The notes below the pieces were generated by a model. The model did not search any database. It saw only the letters and a program-made list of their open reading frames with translations, and was not told where the DNA came from. A DNA stretch of 64,000 bases from Deroplatys truncata (taxonomy: Eukaryota > Arthropoda > Insecta > Mantodea > Mantidae). Made by a program: the position numbers and the translations under genes. Shown one piece after another: positions 1-11,470 of this stretch (within the stretch, counting starts at the first letter, position 1; the number at the start of each line of letters is the position of its first letter). The stretch covers positions 63,100,364-63,164,363 of the forward strand of contig CM060980.1 in NCBI GenBank assembly GCA_030765065.1, written 5' to 3'.

Positions 1-2690
1 GAGTCTGTGTGTACCAAAATATGCTCACTATTGTAGACTGCTGTGTTTACTGGCTTTAAACCTTCAAATAGCTTCAGCTTCTCTTGGCTTTTGTTTAAAA
101 CATTACCTGGAGATGTTCCTGGATGCATACTGCCGAAGGAAGCCTCAGGTTCAAATCCAGCCACTGCAGTGTCCCAGTGATCTGGTGTAACTCTTGGAGT
201 TTCCTCTAGTTTATCCCATCTTGCTGCAATTTCTTCAGTGCTCTGGCTTTATTCTTCTGAATACTTCTTATCTACTTACGCGAACGTAAACTTATAGTAT
301 GTATTATCGCCAAAAGAAAAACAAAAATGTAGCAACGACAACCACGACCTATGTCAATGTTTACAAACACATTGGTAGAGCTAGACAGTACAACGGAATA
401 TCACAATCAATGTTTGTATTTTGAGTTTTGTATACATAGAACCATGAACCTAGAAACAAAATATTAAGAGTCCACTGAAAAAAACTATATTACAGCTTTT
501 GAGTAACACAGACATGAATAATAATAGATATCATATTCAATACGTAGTTTTGTTTGCTTTATCTGTCCCTAGATAGAAGCACTAAGCACAGAGGAATGTA
601 GAAAGCGCGTTTTCAAATGAGGTTTATGCGCTAATTTGGATAATAACGCGTTTATTAGAGAGAGATGGTAAATAATTTGCGAAGGGGGCGTGGGAGGCGG
701 TTAAAATGATGCGCGCCCGGCATTTAAATGTCCTGAAAACACCTTTAAAATGGCGGAGGGACAAAAATGTCCGTTGTCATTTAGCGAGTAAAGGTCTAAG
801 AGTATTTATGTACAAAAATTGAAGATTTCGCCATTTTTAACTGAAATTTCGGTCCCAGTATCCCTAGACGAACAGCTGCTGAGCTGACTATGCGTGCTGC
901 AAAATCTTCCTTCGAGTTAACAGGGATTTCATAAACTATGGGCTTCATGTAGCTCTATAAAAAAAATAAAGTAGGGCTAGGTCAGAGAAGCCAGGCTTCG
1001 GGCCCACCCCGAAATATCCAGAGAGCACCGAATGTAGCTATCAAATGCACACGTCATTCATTCCCAAAAATACTCCTTTATGTTGAAAGCATATTTCTTG
1101 TTTGATCTTAAGAGGAAGCCCGTGTAGTGGCTCAGGTAGAACTTCTTGCATAACTACTTCGTAATTAGCATTGATCCGTTGCTGCAAAACTATAGCCCTA
1201 CAAGGAAGTCGTTCACAGCCCCTACTCACACACTGATACCAAATCTCATTTGATATGATCGCACCAACTTGGCATGGGATTTTCAAAAGCTAAAACATGG
1301 CAATTACAGCAATTAAACAATCTCACACTTGTGAAGCATGCTTCAATCCGTGAATAACACAGGGATTGCAAAGTTCGATTGTGTTACAGTTTGGTTCAAG
1401 TGCCAATTGAATCGTGAATTTCGGAAACCTCACATGACCACTTTTTCACAGAATTACTTTTCGTTAGAGCTGAATTCTGCTGTAATACATCTAACATTTA
1501 GTACAGTAATCTGTTATGTCCATGAATTCACATCGGTTTTTATACAATGTTAAAATTTGGACGAAGCGCAGAAAGCCCACAAGTGCAGGACGCATTGCAG
1601 TATCAACAACAGATTCGAGGTAAATCTGTTTCAAACAGTGTTACTAGTCTGCCACGATATGAATGTGTTCAGTGGGAAAAGAAACTTAAGAGTTACGGGA
1701 CTATTGGGCTGGGCATCGGAAGGTCAGTCAGGTAAAGAAAACATCCGAAGTTCCGAGCTGCATTTACTAGCTAGGCGAGGCCTGCAAATGTAATAGTGTT
1801 TTCTTGTACAACTGTACATTTCCCTATCGCCTTGTCCCTCACTCCCCTTGAATCTCAAGCCTTGATGAGTTACGCATTATCAACAAACATATTGGTAACC
1901 TCCTCCAAGCACACTCATATCGTGGCCGACTAGTACTTATGACTTCAAGAATTGGTGGCCAATTTTCTATCACAAAAATGCTGTTTCCTTTGAAACAGAG
2001 ATAAGAAGCAATAGTTCAACAGGTTTTATGGAATTCACATATTCAAAGGACCATGTTGAAACTGTGAAAGCTAAAAAGTACATTGATGGCCTAGAAGTGC
2101 ATACCTTTGTGCTGACAGAATCGGAGGGGGGGGGAAGCACCTTACTTTGCCTTTGCACAAAGCTTATCTCCTGAAGGAAGCTTGTTAATAAATACAGATA
2201 AAAGAAGATATAATTAAATTAAGACCTAATTTACCTAGCACTGTTGAAACTATGCTTGGTGTACCACTACTAAAGAATGAAATATTTGAGAATTAATGTA
2301 AACAATCTGAAGAGCTTAATGTATTTCTCTGTTATGGCATAATTCCAGTAAAATGATGCATGAAAGAATATTTTACTTTATAATTTCGCGATAGCTTTAT
2401 TTTTAGTCAATTTTAATGAATTTACTGCAGTCAAATACAGCTTTTGAGAAAGGTTTTCATGAACACCTCCTGTCCACCATGTTTTAACATCTACTTGCCC
2501 ATTAGCCATGAGTGATAAAAATAAACAGGATATATGTCAGATTACATCTGTTAAGATATATCTAGTCTGTATGGCAAAAGAATTTTCTGTTCTTAAATGA
2601 AACTGCTTTTATAGATCATGAAAACTTTTGTTCAGTGGATTGTGGGGTTACTGAAATTCACGATTCATTATTGTAATACCGTTATCGCTG
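1..2690. other. AT-rich gene-free stretch
   Basis: No reading frame here has a recognisable domain. Around 150-165 there is a box-B-like string (GGTTCAAATCC) that may be the end of an old tRNA-derived SINE, but no clear box A goes with it. A small GC-rich patch lies at about 680-770, and a G-run at about 2125-2135. Short open frames at 1041-1793 overlap each other in several frames and look like chance. Confidence 0.5.
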
Positions 2691-2699
2691 GTTAGTAGC

Positions 2700-2870
2700 A
2701 TGCACTTTTTAAAGCTGATATGTATACAACAGCTGGTACTGCAGAATTCTACAGACCGTGGAATGACTCGTGTTCAATTGGTGAAGCACTGTTCTCAGCT
2801 CTCCACAGTACTGCATTCTCGGCTCAGGACTTTGCACACAACGCCCTTTGTTCTTCTGTGTAATGCATCC
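2700..2870 (-). pseudogene. N-terminal relic of a DUF4817-type (IS630/mariner-like) transposase
   Basis: Read on the minus strand, one frame holds MHYTEEQRALC, which resembles the opening helix of DUF4817-type transposases. A second frame just downstream holds SHSTVCRILQYQLLY, which resembles the second helix-turn-helix of the same proteins. The two pieces lie in the right order but in different frames. No catalytic DDE/D part follows. The match is short, so this could be coincidence. No terminal inverted repeats were found. If real, it is an old and heavily truncated copy. Confidence 0.3.
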
Positions 2871-3159
2871 AGTTCGCATAGTCTGCGATGAATGCTGGTA
2901 AATGTGCTGTGGTGAGGAACCCATTGATCTGGATATCGTTTCTGTAAAGCCTCTGTGTCGCACAATCAGAACCAAGTGCTGCCCTACGCCTTATGCATGT
3001 CTGCCAATTCACTCCGTGTGCAACGTTCCACGTTTGTCGCAGTAAGAATTTCAGTGTTCTGCATGTGAGCAAGGAAGAATTGTACTGTACTGAGTAGTAG
3101 TCAACAGAAGAAGTGAACAAATGAAACTGAGCACATGAAGTAAGCAAACTGAAGTAAAA

Positions 3160-4003
3160 AAATCTAATGTGTTACACCCACATGACTTTCTCTACTCTTG
3201 TACATACTATTTTTACAAACGTTTAGTCTCCATATGCTTCATGTTAATCGAGATATCGAGATGTTAATCTTATTGCTAATTTTCTTGTAGATGCAAGGGG
3301 AATTGGTAAGCTTTAAGCGATAGTCAAATATTTTAAGAGCTGGTGGCTATGTGGAGTATTCCATTCTCTTTGCATTACCAGGACAAAAAAAAAAGAATAA
3401 AGAATTCCCATTTGAGAAAAAGTATTAAGTTTTGGAAAATTTAAGGGAATAACAAGCAATATCTCGAAAATGGTTCACTCAACAAAAAACATGTATATGA
3501 CATAAATTGTGTATTTTGACGCGATCTACTTTTTCGTGTAGTAAAATTTTGTCTATCTCTTATGATTTACCAGTTATGCAAAAGTCGTTCACAATGAAGA
3601 ACACTTTTGGGGACATTCCCAGAAAATACAAGATATACATTTTATTTATCATAAAAGTATCTTAAATATATGATATTTTGATCAAAATCGTTAGTCATTT
3701 TTGAAAAAATTAAAATTTTCGAAAAATGTTCAATGTAAAGGATAATCTGGGTGGGGGGATTTTCTTGAAAACCTTCGTGTCGCATCTCTGGAAGATACTG
3801 AACCTAAATACCAAGTTTGGTGTTTATCCGACTGTTCGTTTCTGAGTTATGCTGTTCACAGACACACACACAAGGACATGTTTCTAAAAATGTTTTTTTT
3901 GGATTCAGGTGGTCTCAAAACACGTATTTCGGTGAAATCTCGGTATCGAATTTTTGGGTCGAATACAATACTTCCCCTACTTACTATACGTAGTAGAGAA
4001 AGT
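3160..4003 (+). repeat. Dispersed repeat family R, copy 1 (about 840 bp)
   Basis: This sequence is repeated at 6236-7140, 29262-29584 plus 32063-32345, 32346-32540, 46500-46692, 60060-60729 and 61011-61850. The right edge is sharp: ACGTAGTAGAGAAAGT followed by A-rich sequence. The left side holds an inverted ACTTTCTCTACT, and homology between copies extends about 25 bp beyond it (GTAACACAT motif). An internal CACACACA run near 3865 follows a GTTCACAGAC motif reminiscent of 3' ends of some arthropod LINEs. No protein-coding capacity is seen, so the family is non-autonomous. Confidence 0.75.
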
Positions 4004-4009
4004 AAAAAA

Positions 4010-5585
4010 ATTGCTGATCTCGGGCAGTAAACAAATGGGGTTAATGTATGGTATCGAGCTCCAGAAATAAACACGACACAAGTGTTTTTCCTCTTTTGCA
4101 TGTTTTGCTTATCTTTCTCTGTATTTTTAGTCAATAAACAGAATATCTAATATTATTTATTTCATGAGTCTAATGACTTCAATCCCTTATTGTAATATCG
4201 TCCAATTTAGTCATATAAACCCCTCTTGCATGAAATGAAGCGTTGCAGCCCATAGGTGCCTTAACCAAACGTATTGCGTTTCCTTGGCTGTACAGTTGGT
4301 GATGGTGACGTCCTCTGATAGATTTAATCGAATTTTATTTTAATTTGTCCCCGAATAGTCAATAAATGTTGAGGTCAAGCATTTTACTATCTAAACCACA
4401 AATATATGCACTTTTCCACACAACAGTTATGATGATGTGGGCATTTTCTTATTCATCACAATAACAACTTCAACATTTGGTTCCTGACCGCCATCGCTTA
4501 GATATGTTTAACTAACATACATCTTTCATACTTTTCACTCAAAAATTCTTCATATTACCGATTTAATACGTTCTTAATCATTTATGACTTGTGTAGAATT
4601 AATAGCATTGATATATTTTGCCAAATGCATTATGTTCAGCTAGCGCAGACACGTTATGTATTAGATCTGAGTTCGCTCTTACTGCCTACTAAATTTTCCA
4701 TGCTGTTATACTCCACCTGTTCCAGAACATTAAAAAATTGTATCTTTTCGTTGGTTGAGCTTACGCGCGATTTCTACACTCGAACTTAAACTCCCACGCA
4801 ACTGTATCCCTATAGGCTAGAATAAAAACATGTGATATCTACTTAAATTTTTGAATGCGACATCGACTCACCGTTTCTCTCCTGTTTACACAATCTTGGG
4901 TGCTTTCCCTTAAAAGAACGTTGCTCGTACGTGACTGATTAACATCTTTATTCACTAACTTTCTCTTTTCTTAGTAAACTCTGCGATTCTGCCTGGTTTC
5001 GGTCTGAAGGTATCCCATTTCAACTCGTATCTTCATTGTATTATAAAATTACAAATATGTATTTACATGTTTCTCCTATACTATTAAACACACATGAGTA
5101 TAAAACAAGTACATAAGTTTATCTATAATCAGCGTACTCACACTAGAGGATTTACATTTAATTTCATATGACTTATTTTTAATGATGGTTGCTAATTGGG
5201 TTTGATTACGATTAATTGTTCATGATCAAGTTCCGACTTCAATTTCAAAGAAGTTTATACATCTGATCCCAAAGTTGTCGGTTTAATTAAGAAACATCGT
5301 GTACACACAAATCTTTAAGCACCTAATTACTAGAGACATCCAGCAACTTTTTCTAGCATTTGTTTTTGTAGCAATATGGTTTAGATATTCCGCGTTTATT
5401 TTAACACATATTTATTATATTTCAACTTTAAATCCCCTTCGGAAGAATTATCATTCACAAAATTAGCTACATTTGAAAGAATGATTTATTGAATATAATT
5501 CAAAGATATATCCTTATTCTCGATTTTGGAAACTTTAATATACTTCTTCTTTCTCTGTTTAACCTCCACGTATTGTGTATGACTT
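4010..5585. other. AT-rich gene-free stretch
   Basis: About 1.6 kb with no supported gene. The longest frame (66 codons near 4589) has no recognisable domain. I see no inverted or tandem repeat. Confidence 0.5.
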
Positions 5586-5589
5586 ACAC

Positions 5590-5876
5590 CCCCAGGAGCA
5601 GACACTCATGGATCAGACAAAACGTGGGTCATCAGCCCGATGCCTGGTATGGGAGAAGGAAGTAGATGAAACGAAATGATGGTGAAATGGATGAAAGGAA
5701 AGGCGATGATGGAGCAGTTGGTGGAATGAATGGCGGGGAAACCTGGAGAACCCGGAGAAAACCCGCCCAGACGTAGCTTTGTCCACCACAAATCCCACAT
5801 GCGGGCCCCTGGGATAGAACCCGGGCCGCCTCGGTGAGAGGCGAGCGGTCTAAGCACTCGGCCACGGCGCCGCCAA
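5590..5876 (-). repeat. tRNA-derived SINE
   Basis: On the minus strand the head reads like a tRNA: box A GTGGCCGAGTGCTTAGACC and box B GGTTCTATCCC, about 40 bp apart. The box A type is that of tRNA-Leu or tRNA-Ser. A GC-rich body follows, with GGTTTTCTCCGGGTTCTCC and then a pyrimidine-rich section. The body resembles those of the elements at 26480-26985 and 35000-35232. The overlapping reading frames on the minus strand are by-products of the SINE. Confidence 0.8.
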
Positions 5877-6235
5877 CTTTATATAGTTAAGAATGGTTAA
5901 CTTTCACTTGTATTATGAATGATGACCAATATACTAAATAATGGTAAGCCCTTTCTTGGAATACATTTAATATTGCCTCATCTTCCACACGCCAGGATTA
6001 ACATTTTCACACAAGCCACACTTCTTGTTTACGTTAATTTGTACGCTAAAATCTGAATGCAGTCAAATTAAGTCGCAAATATCAAAGTCGCAGACTTCGA
6101 TAACCTTACATCAACCTGCGACCCCGTTAAACACCCTCCATATTCTTTCACGACTTCAAATGTCGACACCGGTCTGCATCATGGTCCAGTATGAAAACAT
6201 TATATGCTTGATCTTAAGAATGTTCATTGCTCTAA

Positions 6236-6375
6236 TTATTACTTTCTCTACTACGTGCTAGGTAGGTAGGGAAGGTATTGCATTCCACCCGTAAATTCGA
6301 TATTTCGCAGAAATACATGTTTGAGGCTCCTTGATCTCAAAAATAGATTTTTTTAGAAAAGGGACCGCGCGCGCG

Positions 6376-6428
<53 letters not shown>

Positions 6429-7140
6429 ACTATAAGTCACATAAATACAAAATTTGATATTTAGGTTCAGTACCTTCCAAAGATATAACTGAAGATTTTC
6501 AAGAGAATAACCTCACCCCAAACTACCCGTTACATGGAACGTTTTTCGAAAATTGTTATTTTCTAAAAAAATTGCTCTAACGATTCTGATTAAACTACTA
6601 CATCTTAATGACATTCACATGACAAATAAAATACATATCTTGAATTTTCTGGGAATGGCCAGTGAATCTCACTTCACTCGGAAGGAATTTTGTATAATCT
6701 TGTATAAGTGGTAAACATTAAGCAATCGAGAAAGCGTACTTCACAAAAAATGTAGATCTCTTTAAAACACACAATTTATTTAAAATAACTTTTTTGTGAA
6801 CATTTTTTAGCCATTTCCGTAATATCCGCTATTAATGTTTCGATCTCTTCAGTACTTAGCCATTCGTTTTAAAGTCCTGTCAATTTTCAGTTGTTTCTCC
6901 CATGTCATGGAAAGAGTATAGAATTTTATGACCAGCAGAGAGCGTCCAGTTCTAAAACATTTGACTATCACTATTCCCTTTGTATCTCTAACGAAACATA
7001 ATGCAGTTATTTTTGGAAAGGTTTATCTCGATTAAAATTAAGTGGATAGGAAAATTTAACTTTTGTAAGCACAATTTGTATACCCAGTAATAAACGATAG
7101 AGGGTAGAGAAAGTGATGTGATAATAACACATCAGAAAAT
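6236..7140 (-). repeat. Dispersed repeat family R, copy 2
   Basis: A near full-length copy in reverse orientation. It starts with ACTTTCTCTACTACGTG and ends near GTAGAGAAAGTGATGTG plus an ACACATCAGAAA tail that also appears beside the copy at 61011-61850. The internal CA run of other copies is here a long (GT)n tract. The shared body includes CTTGAATTTTCTGGGAATG and CTTTAAAACACACAATTTAT. Confidence 0.75.
6366..6425. repeat. (CG)n-(GT)n microsatellite
   Basis: A short CG run passes into roughly 24 GT repeats. It sits exactly where other family R copies carry a short CA or GT run, so it expanded from a seed inside the repeat. Confidence 0.95.
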
Positions 7141-8140
7141 TTTAGTTCTGTAATGCTATTAGTTATGATAGAGCAATTTTAATCACAGACAATTTGATGA
7201 TTTTTATTGAAAAAACACCAAAAGAAATAGAATTAAATATCTCAATAAGGAAACATTTTAATCCTAATTCCTTTCTCCTAAGGTTAAAAAGAAACAAGAA
7301 AGAATCTATTGCTCTACTTCAAGCTTTGTGTTGCAATGAGCCTTCAAAGTGCTATCAACATTTTGGATTACATTTTTACAAACTATGTAATATCTTAGAA
7401 AGTTATCAAAATTTGAAGTTTAAAGTTTGTACTTGAGTTATATTTATCACAAGAAAATCCCTTGCACAGCTTTTTCACCAAGTTTCGAACCTCTATTTAT
7501 TTCAAACTGTAAATGTACTGAAACTGATAAAGTGTACCTATCTAAGGCGGAGTTGCTACTTGCAGTTTGCATAAACTCAGAAATAACTAGAAGCGAATAT
7601 ATAACCTGATATTTTAGTGGTCTCCCACACAATACACAGAGCCAGTTATAACTACACAACAGGCGAATAAGATTGGAGAAAACAATTGGTTTCAAGATGT
7701 GTTAAAGTTGAACTTAGCTTGTGATGCCAGTGTTTAAAGTTTCTGTTTGTAGGCGAAAAGTTTGCCTAATTGGAGAACTCCAGCCCATCTATGGTTATAG
7801 TATAAAGCGTGGTTTTTACCATGAATGACCAGTGGCTGTTATATATCTGTTTTTAAAGGGAAAGAGAACGTTAATCTTTCAGATAATTACAAGGGCGCAA
7901 CTTTGCTTTCAATACTGGGAAAGTACGTTCTGGCCTTCGAGCGCATTCATATATCGACGAAGCTATTTAATGAAGTTGCAGAATATCAGGGTGGTATTCA
8001 ATATAAAACGGTGTTTTTATGCTGGACATCCTAATGAGTAAGTACTGCTAAGTATGTACTTATTTCCACAATGCTATACAAAAATCTTACAATTTTTAAT
8101 ACATTACCTTGAGATGCTATTTTTTTTTCTTTCTTTAGTC
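7141..8140. other. AT-rich gene-free stretch
   Basis: Several overlapping frames of 60-82 codons on both strands, none with a recognisable domain. I see nothing else here. Confidence 0.45.
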
Positions 8141-8149
8141 CATCATGCA

Positions 8150-9090
8150 TTTTAACACCGTGGTTATGTATACATGGTGCATCATAACAAATTCATATTG
8201 CTTTACTTTTCTAAGCCATTTTTCTATTACTCTCCCCATTTATTCTCTTATTTTCTTTGTATATCCCTCTCCTTTTGTATTTTCATTATCCTAACTTTTA
8301 ATACTTCATTGTTAACATTCCCCATTCTTTAGGTAAAAACTGATCTCTCCACAACTTAATTTCTTCACATTCAATTATATAATGCAAATCATTATCTGCT
8401 TCTCCACAAAGAGGACACCTATCCAAATCGCTCCCTTCCTATCTCCCCTCAGCCTATGTGCACTTAATCTAGACCAGGCCCACCCTTCTCTCACTAACCT
8501 ATTACCTCCATCCACATACTTCTCCCTTCCCCAGTCCACCTTTAATTTTCTATATAGTTCCAAACTTTTCTTTCCTTCCAGACTTTGAGATAATTCTTGT
8601 TTCTCTGTGTCTTCACTCTATTCCTTTCTTCTTTCCAGAAACCATTAACTAACCTCTCTCTCTCCACTCATAAGTTACCCATTCCTAATTCCTGTAAAAT
8701 TCTCCTTATTCCTTGATCCCAGTTCATCCCAGCACTGGATTTGTCTTGGATTATTAAACATTGCCTCAAGATATTATGCTCGTGGTTTCAATCTATGGTT
8801 TCAATCTATGCCAATATTTAAGTATTCTTTCTACTATCATGCCCTTGCAACCTACTCTTCCCAACTCCAACATTACTACTCCATTAGGTGATGAAATAGA
8901 TAGAGGTAACATACATTTACAGAACGATCTATGTACTTTATCAATCATTTCCCATCCTTTGTCACTTCCCCAAATCTCTGATCCATAGACCATTTTTGGA
9001 TCAACTACAGCTATGTAAACCCTTTCCAACCATTTAATTTGCATATCTGGTATTTTATTTAAGCATATGTTTATGACAGTCATTGCTAAT
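8150..9090 (-). pseudogene. C-terminal relic of a non-LTR reverse transcriptase
   Basis: Reading from 9083 leftwards, the minus strand encodes WLERVYIAVVDPKMVYGSEIWG and then a stretch ending RSFCKCMLPLSISSPNGVV. This is the region after the RT domain in several LINE clades, where the motif is usually VYGxEIWG. Further left, at 8563-8400, a frame includes RLSAHRLRGDRKG, followed in another frame by a cysteine-containing tail. The pieces are separated by stops and frameshifts. No polymerase core or endonuclease remains. The same module occurs on the plus strand at 25690-26400. Clade assignment is not possible by eye. Confidence 0.6.
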
Positions 9091-9334
9091 CTTTCCTTAG
9101 CTAAGGCACTTCAGGATATTGCACACAAAGAATAACGAATAAATGACAAAGCATTCTACAGAAAAATAAGAATAATGATTTTTTACATGAACACAAACTC
9201 ATCGGACGATAGCACAGTATATATGACATGCACCTTTGAGGCAGTATTTTTAACACTTGAATAATTTCAATTAAATTATATATTATGTAAATTCAATAAC
9301 AGCCCGTCTTGAAGCAATATGTATGTAATAATTT

Positions 9335-9990
9335 GTAAAAATGTATGTACAAGTCATTGCAAATGCTTATATTATTGTAAAAATGTTTAATAATGTTATG
9401 TGAATGCATTGTGTAATTTAATGATGCAAGAGCTGTGAAAATAATAAGTTTAAAGTTGCTAACAATGAGGTAGCAATGAGATAACCTTGAGGCAATAATG
9501 ATTTTGAGAGTTTATATGCTACTAGTCATAATTAGAGCAACGATAATGTAAATTTTGTGACAGTTTAAAATTAGCCAATCAACAGCCAGAAAAAGCTTTA
9601 GTAAAATGCAGATATTCTATTGGACTAGGATTAGGCAATCAGAGGCTTAAAATACAGAAGCTTACGGTTTGGACGGTTGAAATATGTTCAGTTGCCTGCA
9701 GATCTTGGTAGTGACCAGATGGAAGATGTGTTCTTTAAAGAAATATTACGTATTCGTGTGAAACAAAATTAAGTATACACGTTAACAAAGTGCAAGTTTT
9801 AAATTAAAGAATCTCGCAGCTCTTAGTATCAGTGTAGTGCTATTTAATTTATGTCAAGGATTAATAAAAAGAAGTGAATTTAAACTTAAAATCTGTGTAA
9901 GCCTATATTCTTGTCACACCACACCCTGCTTAAGAGAAACGTGTCTCTAAAACAATACTGAAGCAGCCGAGGCAAATTCAAACATAAATA
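9335..9990 (+). repeat. Dispersed repeat family L, copy 1
   Basis: About 650 bp matched in inverted orientation at 52095-52740. Shared landmarks include TTGCTAACAATGAG, a pair of CCAAT-type motifs (AGCCAATCAACAGCC and ATTCTATTGGAC), TTCGTGTGAAAC, an AATAAAAAG signal-like string, and a terminal GAGAAACGTGTCTCTAA. Promoter-like CCAAT motifs together with a polyadenylation-like signal suggest an LTR. Homology extends past any TG...CA boundary I could choose, so the identity is open. Confidence 0.65.
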
Positions 9991-11035
9991 CTATCTATAG
10001 AAGCAGTTTAATAACAAGGTTAATATAATATTTTTAAACTCGGAGCGAAACAACAAAAATGCATCTTCAAATCAGCTTTTACATACGTAGTAGCATATTA
10101 CGTAATCAACAACTTCAAATTAACGCCTAAAGCGTAGTACAAATTTCCACAACAAAACACTTTCTTAAATTGGTTTCCCAAGTGTGGAAATAAATAAATA
10201 ACTCCAACAACAATAAACTACAATAGTTGGAGAACAATACTACTTCAAGTTGGCACCCATACGTGGGGCAGTTAAACAACAACAACAGCAGAAAAATATC
10301 TACTTCACCTTTAACTTCCTGTGACGCTGAAAGAAACTTCTCGCAGTTCAAAATCTGTTTATGATCGACGCCGACGCCGTCTTGACATTCGATAATTTAA
10401 GAATGTCTATAATAGTGCAGTGTAATTTTGTTTATAATGGCTCTGAGTTATGTATGAATCATGAAGACAAGTTTCTTCTTCTGACTTTGCTAATGTTTCA
10501 ACATATCCCTCATATTTGTATATTGTCATCTGCTAAACCTTAACGGAGTGTTGTATTTCTCATTTTCAGACTGTACCTTTGTGTGGTTTGCTACGTCGGA
10601 AGTCAACACACTCACTGGTCATACAGCTGTATAATGTCTATGCACATGCCGCCTGACTAAAACAGCACAAATTGCTCATCTTTTGTCATGGGTAACTGCT
10701 TTAATCGGAATAGGGAGATTTTAAAATGGCCGAGGAAGTTGCACTCTTCCAATAACGGGATAGCCTTATCATAATGTTTACCAGTAAACTTTGCTTTCTG
10801 GTTAATTGGAATCTCATTTCTGAAAGCCGAGAAACTTAAAGGGGAATCAGACGGGATGCATATTTTTAACGTTTTCGTCGTTGCATATTTGATTTGAGGC
10901 TTTCGGAGGGTTGGGACGTGCCAGGAATATGATTTAGTTCTTCTGCTTGCTAATGCTTTAGTAAATTGCTGATTATCAATTCCGCATCTAGAGAAGAGAC
11001 TTGGTAAGCTGCAGGGCTGCTATTACAAATGGGGA
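9991..11035. other. AT-rich gene-free stretch
   Basis: Short frames only (60-74 codons), none with recognisable domains. No clear repeat structure. Confidence 0.45.
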
Positions 11036-11039
11036 AAGG

Positions 11040-11470
11040 ACGGTGAAGGTATCGAGCAAAATGACTCGGGCGATAACATCTGAGGCTCGCATTAGGGAGG
11101 TCCTGAATTCAAACCTTGAGTTGATCTAACATCCCGACCAAGGTTTTTCTGTGGTTTTCCCTGGTAGCTAAGTAAATGTTAGGGTGGTTTACCATCACGG
11201 AAACTTTCCCTCTCTCATTCCCTGTTAATGCATTTCCTTCGTCTTTCAGGGTTGCAGTCGAGGGCGCGACGGACGAAGGCGTGGGAGTATGGCATATTTA
11301 CCCTTTATATCTGTCTATATGGATAGGGTACCTTCTGCTCAACATGTTCGTGCTTAAAGGGGGTCTTTGAGTGCGAGCGTCTCCTTTAACGTGTCCATAT
11401 GCATAGGGGAGCCCTCTGTCCGAACTTGTCCTGAAGATAGGAGGACTCTGAGGGAGGCTGGCTTTTAGAT
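11040..11470 (+). repeat. tRNA-derived SINE, diverged head
   Basis: A weak tRNA-like head ends with box-B-like AATTCAAACC near 11110. The body follows: GGTTTTTCTGTGGTTTTCCC, then a pyrimidine-rich stretch and TTTCAGGGTTGCAGTCGAGG. That last motif recurs, on the minus strand, in the SINE at 26480-26985 (CAGGGTTGCAAGTGTCGACG). The GC content is higher than in the flanks. Confidence 0.6.

Noticed and set aside
1041-1793. Possible small host gene
   Set aside because: Overlapping short frames on both strands without a domain or splice-supported structure.
9394-9953. Solo LTR from TGTTATGTG to the CTCTAAAACA end
   Set aside because: Homology with the copy at 52095-52740 continues beyond both supposed borders and no target duplication is seen.
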